Shown here one piece after another: positions 1 to 8,100 of a stretch of DNA of 64,000 bases (positions within the stretch are counted from its first letter, which is position 1; every line of letters starts with the position of its first letter). A program made the translations under genes and the position numbers. Source of the DNA: Lachnospiraceae bacterium (GTDB lineage Bacteria > Bacillota > Clostridia > Lachnospirales > Lachnospiraceae); contig WSLY01000001.1 of assembly GCA_013316825.1 (NCBI GenBank), positions 99,884-163,883 of the forward strand. The letters are read 5' to 3'. The notes beneath the pieces were generated by a model. That model did not search any database and had not been told where the DNA came from. It saw only the letters and a list, made by a program, of their open reading frames with translations.

Positions 1-85
1 GTTATAGCTAGTGCTAATTGTAAACATTTGTCTTTGCAATGTCAATCACTTTCTCGGATGCCGCATGAAGAAAGGCATGATAAAG

Positions 86-2500
86 ATGGCTGTATTGTAC
101 AATCACAGAGAAGTAGAGACAAAATGGCAAGAGGTGTGGGAAAAAGAAAAAGCTTTCGCCACCTCGGAGGATTATTCCAAACCTAAATATTACGCGTTGG
201 TTGAGTTTCCGTATCCTTCCGGACAGGGACTTCACGTGGGACATCCGCGTCCTTATACGGCGCTTGATATTGTGGCAAGAAAGAGAAGGATGCAAGGCTA
301 TAATGTACTGTATCCTATGGGCTGGGATGCGTTCGGTCTGCCGACGGAAAATTATGCGATTAAAAATCATATTCATCCCAAAATAGTAACCAAAAACAAT
401 GTGGAGCGTTTTAAGAATCAGTTAAAGGCGCTGGGATATTCCTTTGATTGGGACAGAGAAGTCAACACTACGGATGTGGATTACTATAAGTGGACACAAT
501 GGATTTTTTTGAAGCTGTTTCATGCAGGGCTTGCCTATAAGACGGAGATGCCTATCAACTGGTGTACTTCCTGTAAGGTAGGGCTTGCCAATGAAGAGGT
601 GGTAAACGGTGTCTGCGAGCGTTGCGGGGCAGAAGTGGTCCGCAAGGTAAAGAGCCAGTGGATGCTGAAGATTACGGCGTATGCGGATAAGCTTTTAGAG
701 GGACTGGATACCGTGGACTATATCGAGCGTGTCAAGGTATCCCAGAAAAACTGGATTGGCAAATCCACCGGTGCGGAAGTAGATTTTATCTTAAAGGACA
801 AAGAAGATAAGCTTACGGTTTATACCACCAGACCGGATACTTTGTTTGGAGTTACCTACATGGTAATGAGTCCGGAACATCCTTTTATCGACAAATACAA
901 AGCAGATATTAAAAACTGGGACGACGTAACCCAATATCGTGAGATGGCGGCAAGAAAGTCTGATTTTGAGAGAACAGAAATGGCAAAAGACAAGACCGGT
1001 GTTATGCTGGACGGACTTACGGCTGTCAATCCGGTAAATGGCAAGGAAATTCCCGTGTGGATATCGGACTATGTGCTGATGACTTATGGAACAGGCGCGA
1101 TTATGGCAGTTCCGGCGCATGACGAGAGGGACTGGGAGTTTGCAAAGAAGTTCCACATGCCGATTATAGAGGTGGTTGCAGGAAGCCCCGTACCTGTGGA
1201 AGAGGCGGTATTTTCTGATGTGGCGACAGGGACGTTGGTGAATTCCGATTTCTTAAACGGTCTTTCCGTTGCAGAAGCCAAGAAAAAGATTACGGCATTC
1301 CTGACAGAAAAAGGGATTGGGCATGAAAAGACCAATTTTAAGCTGCGTGACTGGGTATTTTCCAGACAGCGTTATTGGGGAGAGCCGATTCCCATTGTAA
1401 AATGTGAAAAATGCGGATACGTGGCGCTTCCCGAGAGCGAGCTTCCCTTAGAGCTTCCAGAGGTGGAGAGCTATATGCCGACGGACAACGGGGAGTCTCC
1501 TCTTGCTCATATGACGGACTGGGTAAAGACCACCTGTCCAGCGTGCGGCGGGCCTGCAGAGCGGGAGACGGACACAATGCCGCAGTGGGCTGGTTCTTCG
1601 TGGTATTTTCTGCGTTATACCGACCCGCACAATGCCTTGGCTCTTGCAAGCCCCGAGGCTTTAAAGTACTGGCTGCCGGTTGACTGGTACAACGGCGGTA
1701 TGGAGCATACTACGCTGCATCTGCTGTATTCTCGTTTCTGGCACAGGTTTTTATATGACAAGGAAGTGGTTCCTTGTCCGGAGCCATATCGGAAGAGAAC
1801 TTCTCACGGCATGATTTTAGGCTCAAATGGGGAGAAAATGAGTAAGTCCCGCGGCAATGTGGTGAATCCGGATGATATTGTAAGAGAGTACGGGGCGGAT
1901 ACCTTAAGAACCTATGAGATGTTTATCGGTGCATTTGACCTGAGCGCTTCCTGGTCGGAGGACGGCGTGAAGGGCTGCCGCAGGTTCTTGGAGCGTGTGT
2001 GGAAGCTTCAGGATATCCTGACAAAAGAAGAAGGCTATTCTGCCGATATGGAAACCAAAATGCATCAGACCATCAAAAAGGTCAGCACTGATTTTGAGAA
2101 TTTGAAATATAATACGGCGATTGCTGCCATGATGGCATTGATTAACGATTTTTACAAGAAAAATGCTGTGACAAGGGGCGAGTTCAAAACGCTTCTTACT
2201 CTTTTGAATCCGGTGGCACCGCATATCACAGAGGAGCTCTGGCAGCTTACCGGCTTTGCGGGGCGGCTGTATCAGGCAGTGTGGGCGGAATATGACGAAG
2301 CGAAGACGGTGGAATCTACTGTGGAGGTAGCGGTACAGATAAACGGCAAGACCAAAACCACCATAAGCATCAAGAAGGATGAAGAGAAGGACGCTGTCAT
2401 TGCAATGGCAAGAGAGGCCTTGGGTGCAAAGCTTACCGGCACGGTGGTGAAAGAAATTTATGTGCCCGGCAGAATTGTGAATCTTGTAGTAAAGCCGTAA
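86..2500 (+). CDS. leuS: Leucyl-tRNA synthetase
   Basis: Class I aminoacyl-tRNA synthetase that charges tRNA-Leu with leucine in the cytoplasm. From the ATG at 86 the product is 804 residues, normal for bacterial LeuRS. The HIGH signature reads HVGH at residues 50-53 and the KMSKS signature is intact at 584-588. Two Cys pairs (WCTSC and CERC, roughly residues 155-180) form the usual zinc knuckle, followed by the inserted editing domain and a C-terminal anticodon-binding region. In-frame ATGs exist at 65 and 77, and the frame stays open to about position 11, but 86 is preferred because AAGAAAGG lies about 10 bases ahead and the next residues match the family N-terminus. The upstream control region (often a T-box in Firmicutes) is outside the window. 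Confidence 0.96.
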   Translation: MAVLYNHREVETKWQEVWEKEKAFATSEDYSKPKYYALVEFPYPSGQGLHVGHPRPYTALDIVARKRRMQGYNVLYPMGWDAFGLPTENYAIKNHIHPKIVTKNNVERFKNQLKALGYSFDWDREVNTTDVDYYKWTQWIFLKLFHAGLAYKTEMPINWCTSCKVGLANEEVVNGVCERCGAEVVRKVKSQWMLKITAYADKLLEGLDTVDYIERVKVSQKNWIGKSTGAEVDFILKDKEDKLTVYTTRPDTLFGVTYMVMSPEHPFIDKYKADIKNWDDVTQYREMAARKSDFERTEMAKDKTGVMLDGLTAVNPVNGKEIPVWISDYVLMTYGTGAIMAVPAHDERDWEFAKKFHMPIIEVVAGSPVPVEEAVFSDVATGTLVNSDFLNGLSVAEAKKKITAFLTEKGIGHEKTNFKLRDWVFSRQRYWGEPIPIVKCEKCGYVALPESELPLELPEVESYMPTDNGESPLAHMTDWVKTTCPACGGPAERETDTMPQWAGSSWYFLRYTDPHNALALASPEALKYWLPVDWYNGGMEHTTLHLLYSRFWHRFLYDKEVVPCPEPYRKRTSHGMILGSNGEKMSKSRGNVVNPDDIVREYGADTLRTYEMFIGAFDLSASWSEDGVKGCRRFLERVWKLQDILTKEEGYSADMETKMHQTIKKVSTDFENLKYNTAIAAMMALINDFYKKNAVTRGEFKTLLTLLNPVAPHITEELWQLTGFAGRLYQAVWAEYDEAKTVESTVEVAVQINGKTKTTISIKKDEEKDAVIAMAREALGAKLTGTVVKEIYVPGRIVNLVVKP

Positions 2501-2547
2501 GCGGCAAAACGCAGTGCGGTTTAAAGAGCAAATGGTGCGGTATAAGG

Positions 2548-2589
2548 AAAAATGTCAGGCTGGGATAAAAATCCTGTCCTGACATTTTT
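2548..2589. terminator. Bidirectional terminator hairpin after leuS
   Basis: A perfect 12-bp stem (2548-2559 with 2578-2589) encloses an 18-base loop. The 5' arm begins with five A and the 3' arm ends with five T, so it can terminate both leuS and the convergent reverse-strand gene at 2621-2896. Confidence 0.85.
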
Positions 2590-2620
2590 GCCGTATGGAT
2601 ATGGACTACTGCGCCGCAAA

Positions 2621-2896
2621 TTACTGCTTTGGCGCCTGTTTCATGATTTTATCAATTTGTTCCAGCTCTTCCGGTGTGCTGTGGTTTTTGATTGCCGTCA
2701 CTACGGCGGCAATCTCGGCGGAGGAAAAGCTGATATTATCTGCTTTTGCCTGCTTCATTTTTAACATCATGTAGGGCATGGCTTCCTTCTGGCTTTTTCC
2801 TCTGCCGCCCAAAACCAAATCGTTCAAAAAAGCCAGTTTTTTTTCATCTATGTTTTTTACAAGAGAATCGTTCATCCATTCAGGTTTGTTTTCCAT
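2621..2896 (-). CDS. Small conserved-looking protein of unknown function (91 aa)
   Basis: I do not recognise this 91-residue, mostly helical, charged protein. It has no signal peptide or membrane segment. The stretch GGRGKSQKEAMPYMMLKMKQ suggests a helical, perhaps nucleic-acid or protein binding, surface, but no catalytic motif is visible. AAAGG lies about 12 bases ahead of the ATG. It starts 31 bases after the stop of the 145-residue gene on the same strand, so the two are probably cotranscribed from the promoter region near 3760 or from a closer one. The leuS terminator ends the transcript. Codon use and open length make it a credible gene. Confidence 0.7.
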   Translation of the reverse strand: MENKPEWMNDSLVKNIDEKKLAFLNDLVLGGRGKSQKEAMPYMMLKMKQAKADNISFSSAEIAAVVTAIKNHSTPEELEQIDKIMKQAPKQ

Positions 2897-2927
2897 GGCG
2901 TATCATACCTTTCTGTACTGTCTGAAG

Positions 2928-3365
2928 TTATTTATGAAACATCTGGAACATCTGCATGATGTCGGGAGCGGAATCATTGTCTTCGCCGAAGGAGAAGCCT
3001 TCCGGAAAAAGTTCTTTCATCATGTTTATGGTTTCCATCATTTCTTTTGCATTCTTTATGTTGGAAAACAGTTCCACAATTTTATCAAGTTGTGCTTTTT
3101 CCGAAGAAGAACAAAAGGGAGCAAGCTCACTGCACATGGTTGCCGCATCCGGCTGCGTTTCTCTTGGCATGGCAGCCGCAGGATGCAGCTTGAAATAAGT
3201 AAGCGTATATTGAAATTCCATGTATTTGATATAGACGGCAAGCTGCTTTTGCAGGGAAGCTTCTAAGTAGGGGAGAAGAATTTTGTACATTTGGATATGG
3301 TTGGTGGTAAATAGTGCGTCAAATGCCTGTATTTTATCGGGGTGTTCCCTGTCGTCCCTGCTCAT
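2928..3365 (-). CDS. Small helical protein of unknown function (145 aa)
   Basis: Not recognised. The product is 145 residues, predicted largely helical and soluble, rich in Met and Gln. The acidic middle-to-end segment carries FPEGFSFGEDNDSAPDIM and the protein ends MFQMFHK. A central segment (LDKIVELFSNIKNAKEMMET) looks amphipathic. The start is supported by GGAG six to nine bases ahead of the ATG at 3365. It sits directly upstream of the 91-residue gene and downstream of the Asn/Cys-rich gene, all on the reverse strand. Its role cannot be inferred from context; the family may be restricted to Lachnospiraceae. Confidence 0.7.
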   Translation of the reverse strand: MSRDDREHPDKIQAFDALFTTNHIQMYKILLPYLEASLQKQLAVYIKYMEFQYTLTYFKLHPAAAMPRETQPDAATMCSELAPFCSSSEKAQLDKIVELFSNIKNAKEMMETINMMKELFPEGFSFGEDNDSAPDIMQMFQMFHK

Positions 3366-3431
3366 GCATATTTTCTCCGGCTTTTCCTATTTTTTAAAAC
3401 ATATGAACGGTTGTCTGTAAGTATGCGCGAA

Positions 3432-3479
3432 CAGGCTCTGAAAAGAGCCTGCCCGCATAAGCAAAAGCATGGCTTTTGC
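3432..3479 (-). terminator. Two tandem hairpins after the Cys/Asn-rich gene
   Basis: Two perfect 8-bp hairpins lie 9 bases apart: 3432-3439 with 3444-3451 (tetraloop GAAA), and 3461-3468 with 3472-3479 (3-base loop). Read on the reverse strand they follow the stop of the 79-residue gene and precede the next one. Neither has a long T run, so they may slow or partly terminate transcription, or stabilise the short upstream mRNA. Confidence 0.45.
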
Positions 3480-3494
3480 CTCAAATGTCTGTGA

Positions 3495-3734
3495 TTAGCA
3501 GCAGGAATTGTTATTTCCGCAGAAGCAGGAAATAAGAAGAATCCAGATAAGCCATTCACAACTGTTGTTTTCACAGCCGTTGTTGCAGCCACAGCCATTG
3601 TTGCCAAAGAAGCTGCCATTGCCGCCTCCGAAGCAGGAGAATAACAGGATAATCCAAAGCCAGTTGCAGCTATTACCAAAGGTATTGCCGCAGCCATTGT
3701 TGCAGCCGCAGTTAGTAGCAGTTAAATCGCTCAT
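3495..3734 (-). CDS. Asn/Cys/Gly-rich small protein (79 aa)
   Basis: A 79-residue protein built from two similar halves. Each half has a polar block of Asn, Gly and Cys (such as NCGCNNGCGN and NNGCGCNNGC) followed by a hydrophobic block (CNWLWIILLFSCF and CEWLIWILLISCF). Two such units suggest a duplicated membrane-inserting or disulfide/metal-binding module. Proteins of this look in Lachnospiraceae are often auto-annotated as high-cysteine or chorion-like proteins, a name without functional meaning. The start has a strong GGAGG 8 bases ahead. No secretion signal precedes the first polar block. Function unknown; possible roles are a spore or envelope component or a short membrane peptide. Confidence 0.72.
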   Translation of the reverse strand: MSDLTATNCGCNNGCGNTFGNSCNWLWIILLFSCFGGGNGSFFGNNGCGCNNGCENNSCEWLIWILLISCFCGNNNSCC

Positions 3735-3759
3735 TTTATACGCCTCCAGGTTTTATTAT

Positions 3760-3788
3760 GGTTTATCTTATGTGGGTATGCATGTCAA
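3760..3788 (-). promoter_or_regulatory. Possible promoter for the Cys/Asn-rich gene
   Basis: On the reverse strand a perfect TTGACA (3788-3783) is followed after 17 bases by TAAACC (3765-3760). The -35 is consensus but the -10 is weak. Confidence 0.35.
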
Positions 3789-3849
3789 TGTTTCTGCTTT
3801 GTGAGAATTTCGCGGAAAAAAATTCTGCGCACAAACTGTTGTAAAAGAC

Positions 3850-3877
3850 TTGCATAAATTTCAAGATATAGTAAAAT
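3850..3877 (+). promoter_or_regulatory. Predicted promoter of the sortase/LRR operon
   Basis: TTGCAT (3850-3855), a 16-base spacer and TAAAAT (3872-3877) make a good housekeeping promoter upstream of the sortase locus. The expected start near 3884 leaves a short leader that carries GAGGAG at 3897-3902. Confidence 0.5.
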
Positions 3878-3906
3878 AGGTATGTATGAAGAAAATGAGG
3901 AGTATT

Positions 3907-4044
3907 ATGGAAACAATAGAATTCATGTTTTACGAGTCTTCTATTGTCATGAATCAGACGGATGGGTATGGATATGGAGACGAAAGTGCGCACGGTTTTG
4001 GGGCGTCAGTTTCGAACCGAAGCCGATTATCAGGCGGCACTTAA
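3907..4044 (+). CDS. Short frame with a strong ribosome site overlapping the sortase start (45 aa)
   Basis: ATG at 3907 has GAGGAG four bases ahead, the best translation start in this leader. It opens 45 codons (beginning METIEFMFYESS) that end at TAA 4042-4044, in the +1-shifted frame relative to the sortase and overlapping its first 28 codons. The peptide has no recognised family. It may be a leader peptide that couples translation to the sortase, the true N-terminus joined by a frameshift, or the result of a one-base sequence error. The sortase candidate starts at 3962, 3968 and 3974 have no comparable ribosome site. Confidence 0.35.
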   Translation: METIEFMFYESSIVMNQTDGYGYGDESAHGFGASVSNRSRLSGGT

Positions 4045-5161
4045 AGACGCCGCATATATAGAAAGTATCAAAAGAAAATATGATTTGGACAAAGCAGAGG
4101 AAGCAAAGCGGCTTTTAGAGGAGCTGAGAAATGAAAAATACCGTTTTCGGACGATATTAGGGCAGGATTTTAAAGAAGAAGTAGAAGAAATCTGCGCAGA
4201 AAGAAGAGCGGAAGCGGACGGAAGTAACAGTCCTCACAAGAGGAAATCAGGAAGCCGGAAAAAGACAGAAACCGCAAAAAGTAAAAAGAATACAGGCAAT
4301 GCCGTCAGGAAAGACATCAAGCTGGAAGATTATGATGAAGACATGCGTAAATTCATCATTAAGGAATTAAAAAGGCGGGAGAGAATACGAAAGCTTTTGA
4401 TAACGGCTTGTATGTGTGTGGCTGCGGGCTGTTTTCTCTATTTGGGTGTTTATTATTATCAGGTGAGGCGGCTGGATGCCTATGCAGACAAACAGCAGAA
4501 GCTGAAAGGGATGGAGACAGAGGTAGAAATAACGCCGGAAACAGTGGTGATTCACTATGATAATCAGGAAATTGTGGTTCCGGATATTCTGGAAGAGTAT
4601 AAAATGCTCTATAGTTTAAACCAAAAGCTAATCGGTTGGGTTAAAATTGACGATACATATATAGATTACCCTGTTTTGCAGACAAGTAATAACGAGTATT
4701 ACATGAATCACAATTTTGACCAGGAGCAGGATAAAAACGGCAGTATTTTTCTGGATGCGGACTGCAGTATACTGCCTAGAAGCACCAATCTGATTCTATA
4801 TGGACATCATATGAGAAGCGGCCGCATGTTCGGACAGCTCAACAAATACAGCTCTCAAAAGTTTTATGAAGAACATAAGCTGATACAGTTTGATACTATA
4901 TATGAAGAAGGTACTTATGAGGTTATGTATGTTTTCCGCTCGAAGATATATGAAGAGAGCGAAATTGTTTTTAAGTATTATCAGTTTATTAACGCACTTT
5001 CGGAGACAGAATTTAATTCTTATATGCGGGAGATGGCGGCAATGTCACTGTACGACACCGGTGTGACGGCAGAATACGGCGATGAACTGCTTACACTGTC
5101 TACCTGTGATTATTATACGGATTACGGCCGGTTTGTGGTTGTAGCGAAAAAAGTGAAATAG
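3962..5161 (+). CDS. srtB: Class B sortase
   Basis: Membrane transpeptidase that cleaves a sorting signal and links the protein to the cell wall. The first ~135 residues are a charged cytoplasmic region with two related LGR/LGQ-F motifs, an unusually long N-tail. A single membrane anchor follows at about 142-164, then the sortase fold. Visible catalytic residues are the His pair in LYGHHM (282-283), Cys382 in TLSTC and Arg390 in YGRFVV, arranged as in SrtB. The start is uncertain: ATGs at 3962, 3968 and 3974 all lack a good ribosome site, while a strong one feeds a different frame at 3907. The gene lies 36 bases ahead of an LRR protein ending SPKTG, a motif of the type used by Clostridioides difficile SrtB, so the two downstream proteins are its likely substrates. 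Confidence 0.9.
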   Translation: MGMDMETKVRTVLGRQFRTEADYQAALKDAAYIESIKRKYDLDKAEEAKRLLEELRNEKYRFRTILGQDFKEEVEEICAERRAEADGSNSPHKRKSGSRKKTETAKSKKNTGNAVRKDIKLEDYDEDMRKFIIKELKRRERIRKLLITACMCVAAGCFLYLGVYYYQVRRLDAYADKQQKLKGMETEVEITPETVVIHYDNQEIVVPDILEEYKMLYSLNQKLIGWVKIDDTYIDYPVLQTSNNEYYMNHNFDQEQDKNGSIFLDADCSILPRSTNLILYGHHMRSGRMFGQLNKYSSQKFYEEHKLIQFDTIYEEGTYEVMYVFRSKIYEESEIVFKYYQFINALSETEFNSYMREMAAMSLYDTGVTAEYGDELLTLSTCDYYTDYGRFVVVAKKVK

Positions 5162-5197
5162 AACGCGGGCGTAAATAGCGGATAAAGGAGATGCAAC

Positions 5198-8100
5198 ATG
5201 ACTAAAAAATTGGGAAAGAAAAAGAATATCAGACTGAGGAGAAGGATTCGCAGGACGTTGGGCTCTATCTGTCTGATAACAGCGCTCTTGGTAGCAGCGA
5301 TACCGGTGCCGGAGGCGCGTGCAGCGGCCGCTACGGAAAAGTTTGTATGGAAGGCTACAGATAGTAAGATACCGGAGTTCCCTGCCAATTACGAACATAT
5401 TTATAATACGGGAGACGGACAGTTCCAGTTTGCGTTTACCTATGACGGCAGCGAACCTATAGCTGTTATTTTAGGGTATTCAGGCGGTACGCTGGCAGGA
5501 AACAGGTTGACAATACCGGACACTGTGGATGCCTATACGCTTTATAAGGTAAACGAGGGCGGCGGAAGAGGCTATGTTGCCGTGAGCCGAAGCAGAAAGC
5601 CTCTTTTCTACGAGCAGTCTCCCAGAAAAGAAGAGACTGATGTTTCGGGTAATATAACCGTGACACCGGCCGTATATGCGCCGTGCTATTATCGCGATTA
5701 TACAAACTGGGGGCATCTTAGTCTGGACCAGTTTTACTATGAAGACCCGTCCGGCGCATATGAAGATGCCAACGGGAATCACTATGCAAAGACAGAAACG
5801 GCAACAGAACAGTGGATTCGAAACATTACCGTAAAATACATAGGAAACCAGTCCCTTACGTCTTCAGGCATCAACATTGATACGGCGACGGGTATTGTGC
5901 AGGAATGGGTAATTGCAGAGGGTGCAACCGGTACGGGAGTAGTTCCAAACACTACCACGATTCCGGGCAGAACAAGCGGTGTCTCATTAAACAACGAGCC
6001 GTTAAGAGGCGTATTTGCGGGCGAGACGAATATTGTGGAGCTGATAGTAGGAGAGCAGCTTGTGGGCATCGGCAATTATGCCTTTTATAACTGTACCAAC
6101 TTACGGAGTATAACGCTTGGCAATGGTTTGGAGGAGATTGGACATTCCGCCTTTGAAAATTGTGTCAATATGACAAATATCGGTTTGGATTTTACCTCCA
6201 GAGTCAATACCATATGGAACGATACATTCAGAAACTGCCGAGCCTTGACTGCTTTTGTTCTGCCTTCGGCGGTGACAAAAATTGCGGATCACGCTTTTGA
6301 CGGATGCTCAGGGCTGTCATCGCTGGATTTATCCGGCGCGGGACAAAGCAAGAACGTGACGCTTGCCCAACTCGGGTATTTTGCTTTCAGGGGATGTTCC
6401 TCGCTTACGGGCGTGACGCTGCCCAATTCCATTACAAGCGAGCAGGATACGGTGCATCTCAATAATTTTGAAGGTTGTACGAATTTGATGCGGATTACGT
6501 CGCAGGGACCTTATATTACTTATGTGACGGATATTGCAGACAGTGATACGGACACCACCTCTTTTACAGTACAAAGGTTTTTGGCAGGCGTGGACCCTAG
6601 GTTTTACTTTGAAGGAGCGGATATTTCGGCAACCCATGAGTTTACCAAGGATAACGCGATTCCTTTTAAATACGAAGGGCAGGAGCTGTATGAAATTATT
6701 AACCGGATAGGGCAGAAACCGAATCATGTGGACATTACCTATCAGGTAAATAACCAGAACCAGCTTGTTTACTTTAATATGACGGGAGACGTGGAAGAAA
6801 TTGTGATACCTGAGACCATTGGGCCTTATGGCATATCGGCAATCAATTCGGGCAGCTTTGCCGGCAACTGCTTCTTGAAAAAGATTACCATTCCCGCCTC
6901 TGTCACAAGCATTAACGACGGTGCCTTTAAGGGCTGTCACAATCTAACGGCAGTTATATTTACCAATGCGGGAAATGTGACGCATATCGGTTCCGAGGCG
7001 TTTGCAACGCAGGTGATTGTCAACGGGGTGCACAGTGAAAAATGTCCAAATAAGAACTTTTTGGATTCAAGCAGTCCGGACTTTGTCCGCATACCGAAGC
7101 TCACTTTTACGGGTACTGTGGGAAGCGATATCGGTCCTTTCAATTATGCCATGAGCGCGTCCAGCACCATCAATGCAGGAGAGCAGACGCAGACATATAT
7201 TACGTACTACAGCGGCTGGCCGTCCAATTTGGAGATTCGGTATGAGAAAGACCCTGATACGGGGGAAGGGACGGCAACCTTGGTAGATTATCCGGTATAT
7301 ACGGAGTTAAAGAGCGGCGGCGTCTATACCCAGAACAAGTATCCGTATATTACGGCAGCTTATGAAGAAGCGGCAAAAGAAGCAATTAGCAAATATGAGC
7401 AGTATCAGAGCGGGCAAAGTGTTAATATCTCCGACTATGAGTGGGATGTTATCAATGCGTCCTTGAGAGTTTTCGTGCCGTCAGGGGTGAAAGCGATTGC
7501 ACCGGGACTGTTTTCCGGTGTGGTTGGTGTGAAGGATGCGGATGGAAATTACACGACAGAAAAAGTAGAGAATGCGGCAGGCGGGTATTTAAATCCGGAC
7601 CAGTATGTGCAGGAAATTACGCTTGCGGATATTACGGAATATAAACCTTATACCTTCAGCGGCTGCAGCGCATTGTCACAGATTAATATCACAGGCGGCG
7701 CACAAGAGATTGATGATTATGCGTTTGCCTTTGCATATATCAATCCGCCAACGGTAAGCGGAGGAGACGGGGAAGGTTCTGTGTCGAAGCTTGCAACCAT
7801 CAATATGTCGGGCGGCGGCGGCAATGTCGGCGATTATGCCTTTGCCAACAATCCGGAACTGACAAACGTGACGCTTTCTTCCACTGTATCGAGCATGGGC
7901 TTGCGGCCTTTTAAGGACTGTCCGAAGCTGGAAGAAGTGAGCTTTTCAGGCGGACCCTACTTTACGACGAATCAGGCGATCATATATAGCCTGAAGGATG
8001 GAAACAAGGATACAATTATTCAATGTCTGGAGAGCAGGGGCAGGCTCAACACGCCCGGGTCCATCAACAGCTCTGAGCTTGCAGGCGTTACGGCGATAGC

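Noticed and set aside
1..85. Tail of a T-box leader before leuS
   Set aside because: No T-box sequence or terminator is recognisable in the 85 bases available; the upstream region is outside the window.
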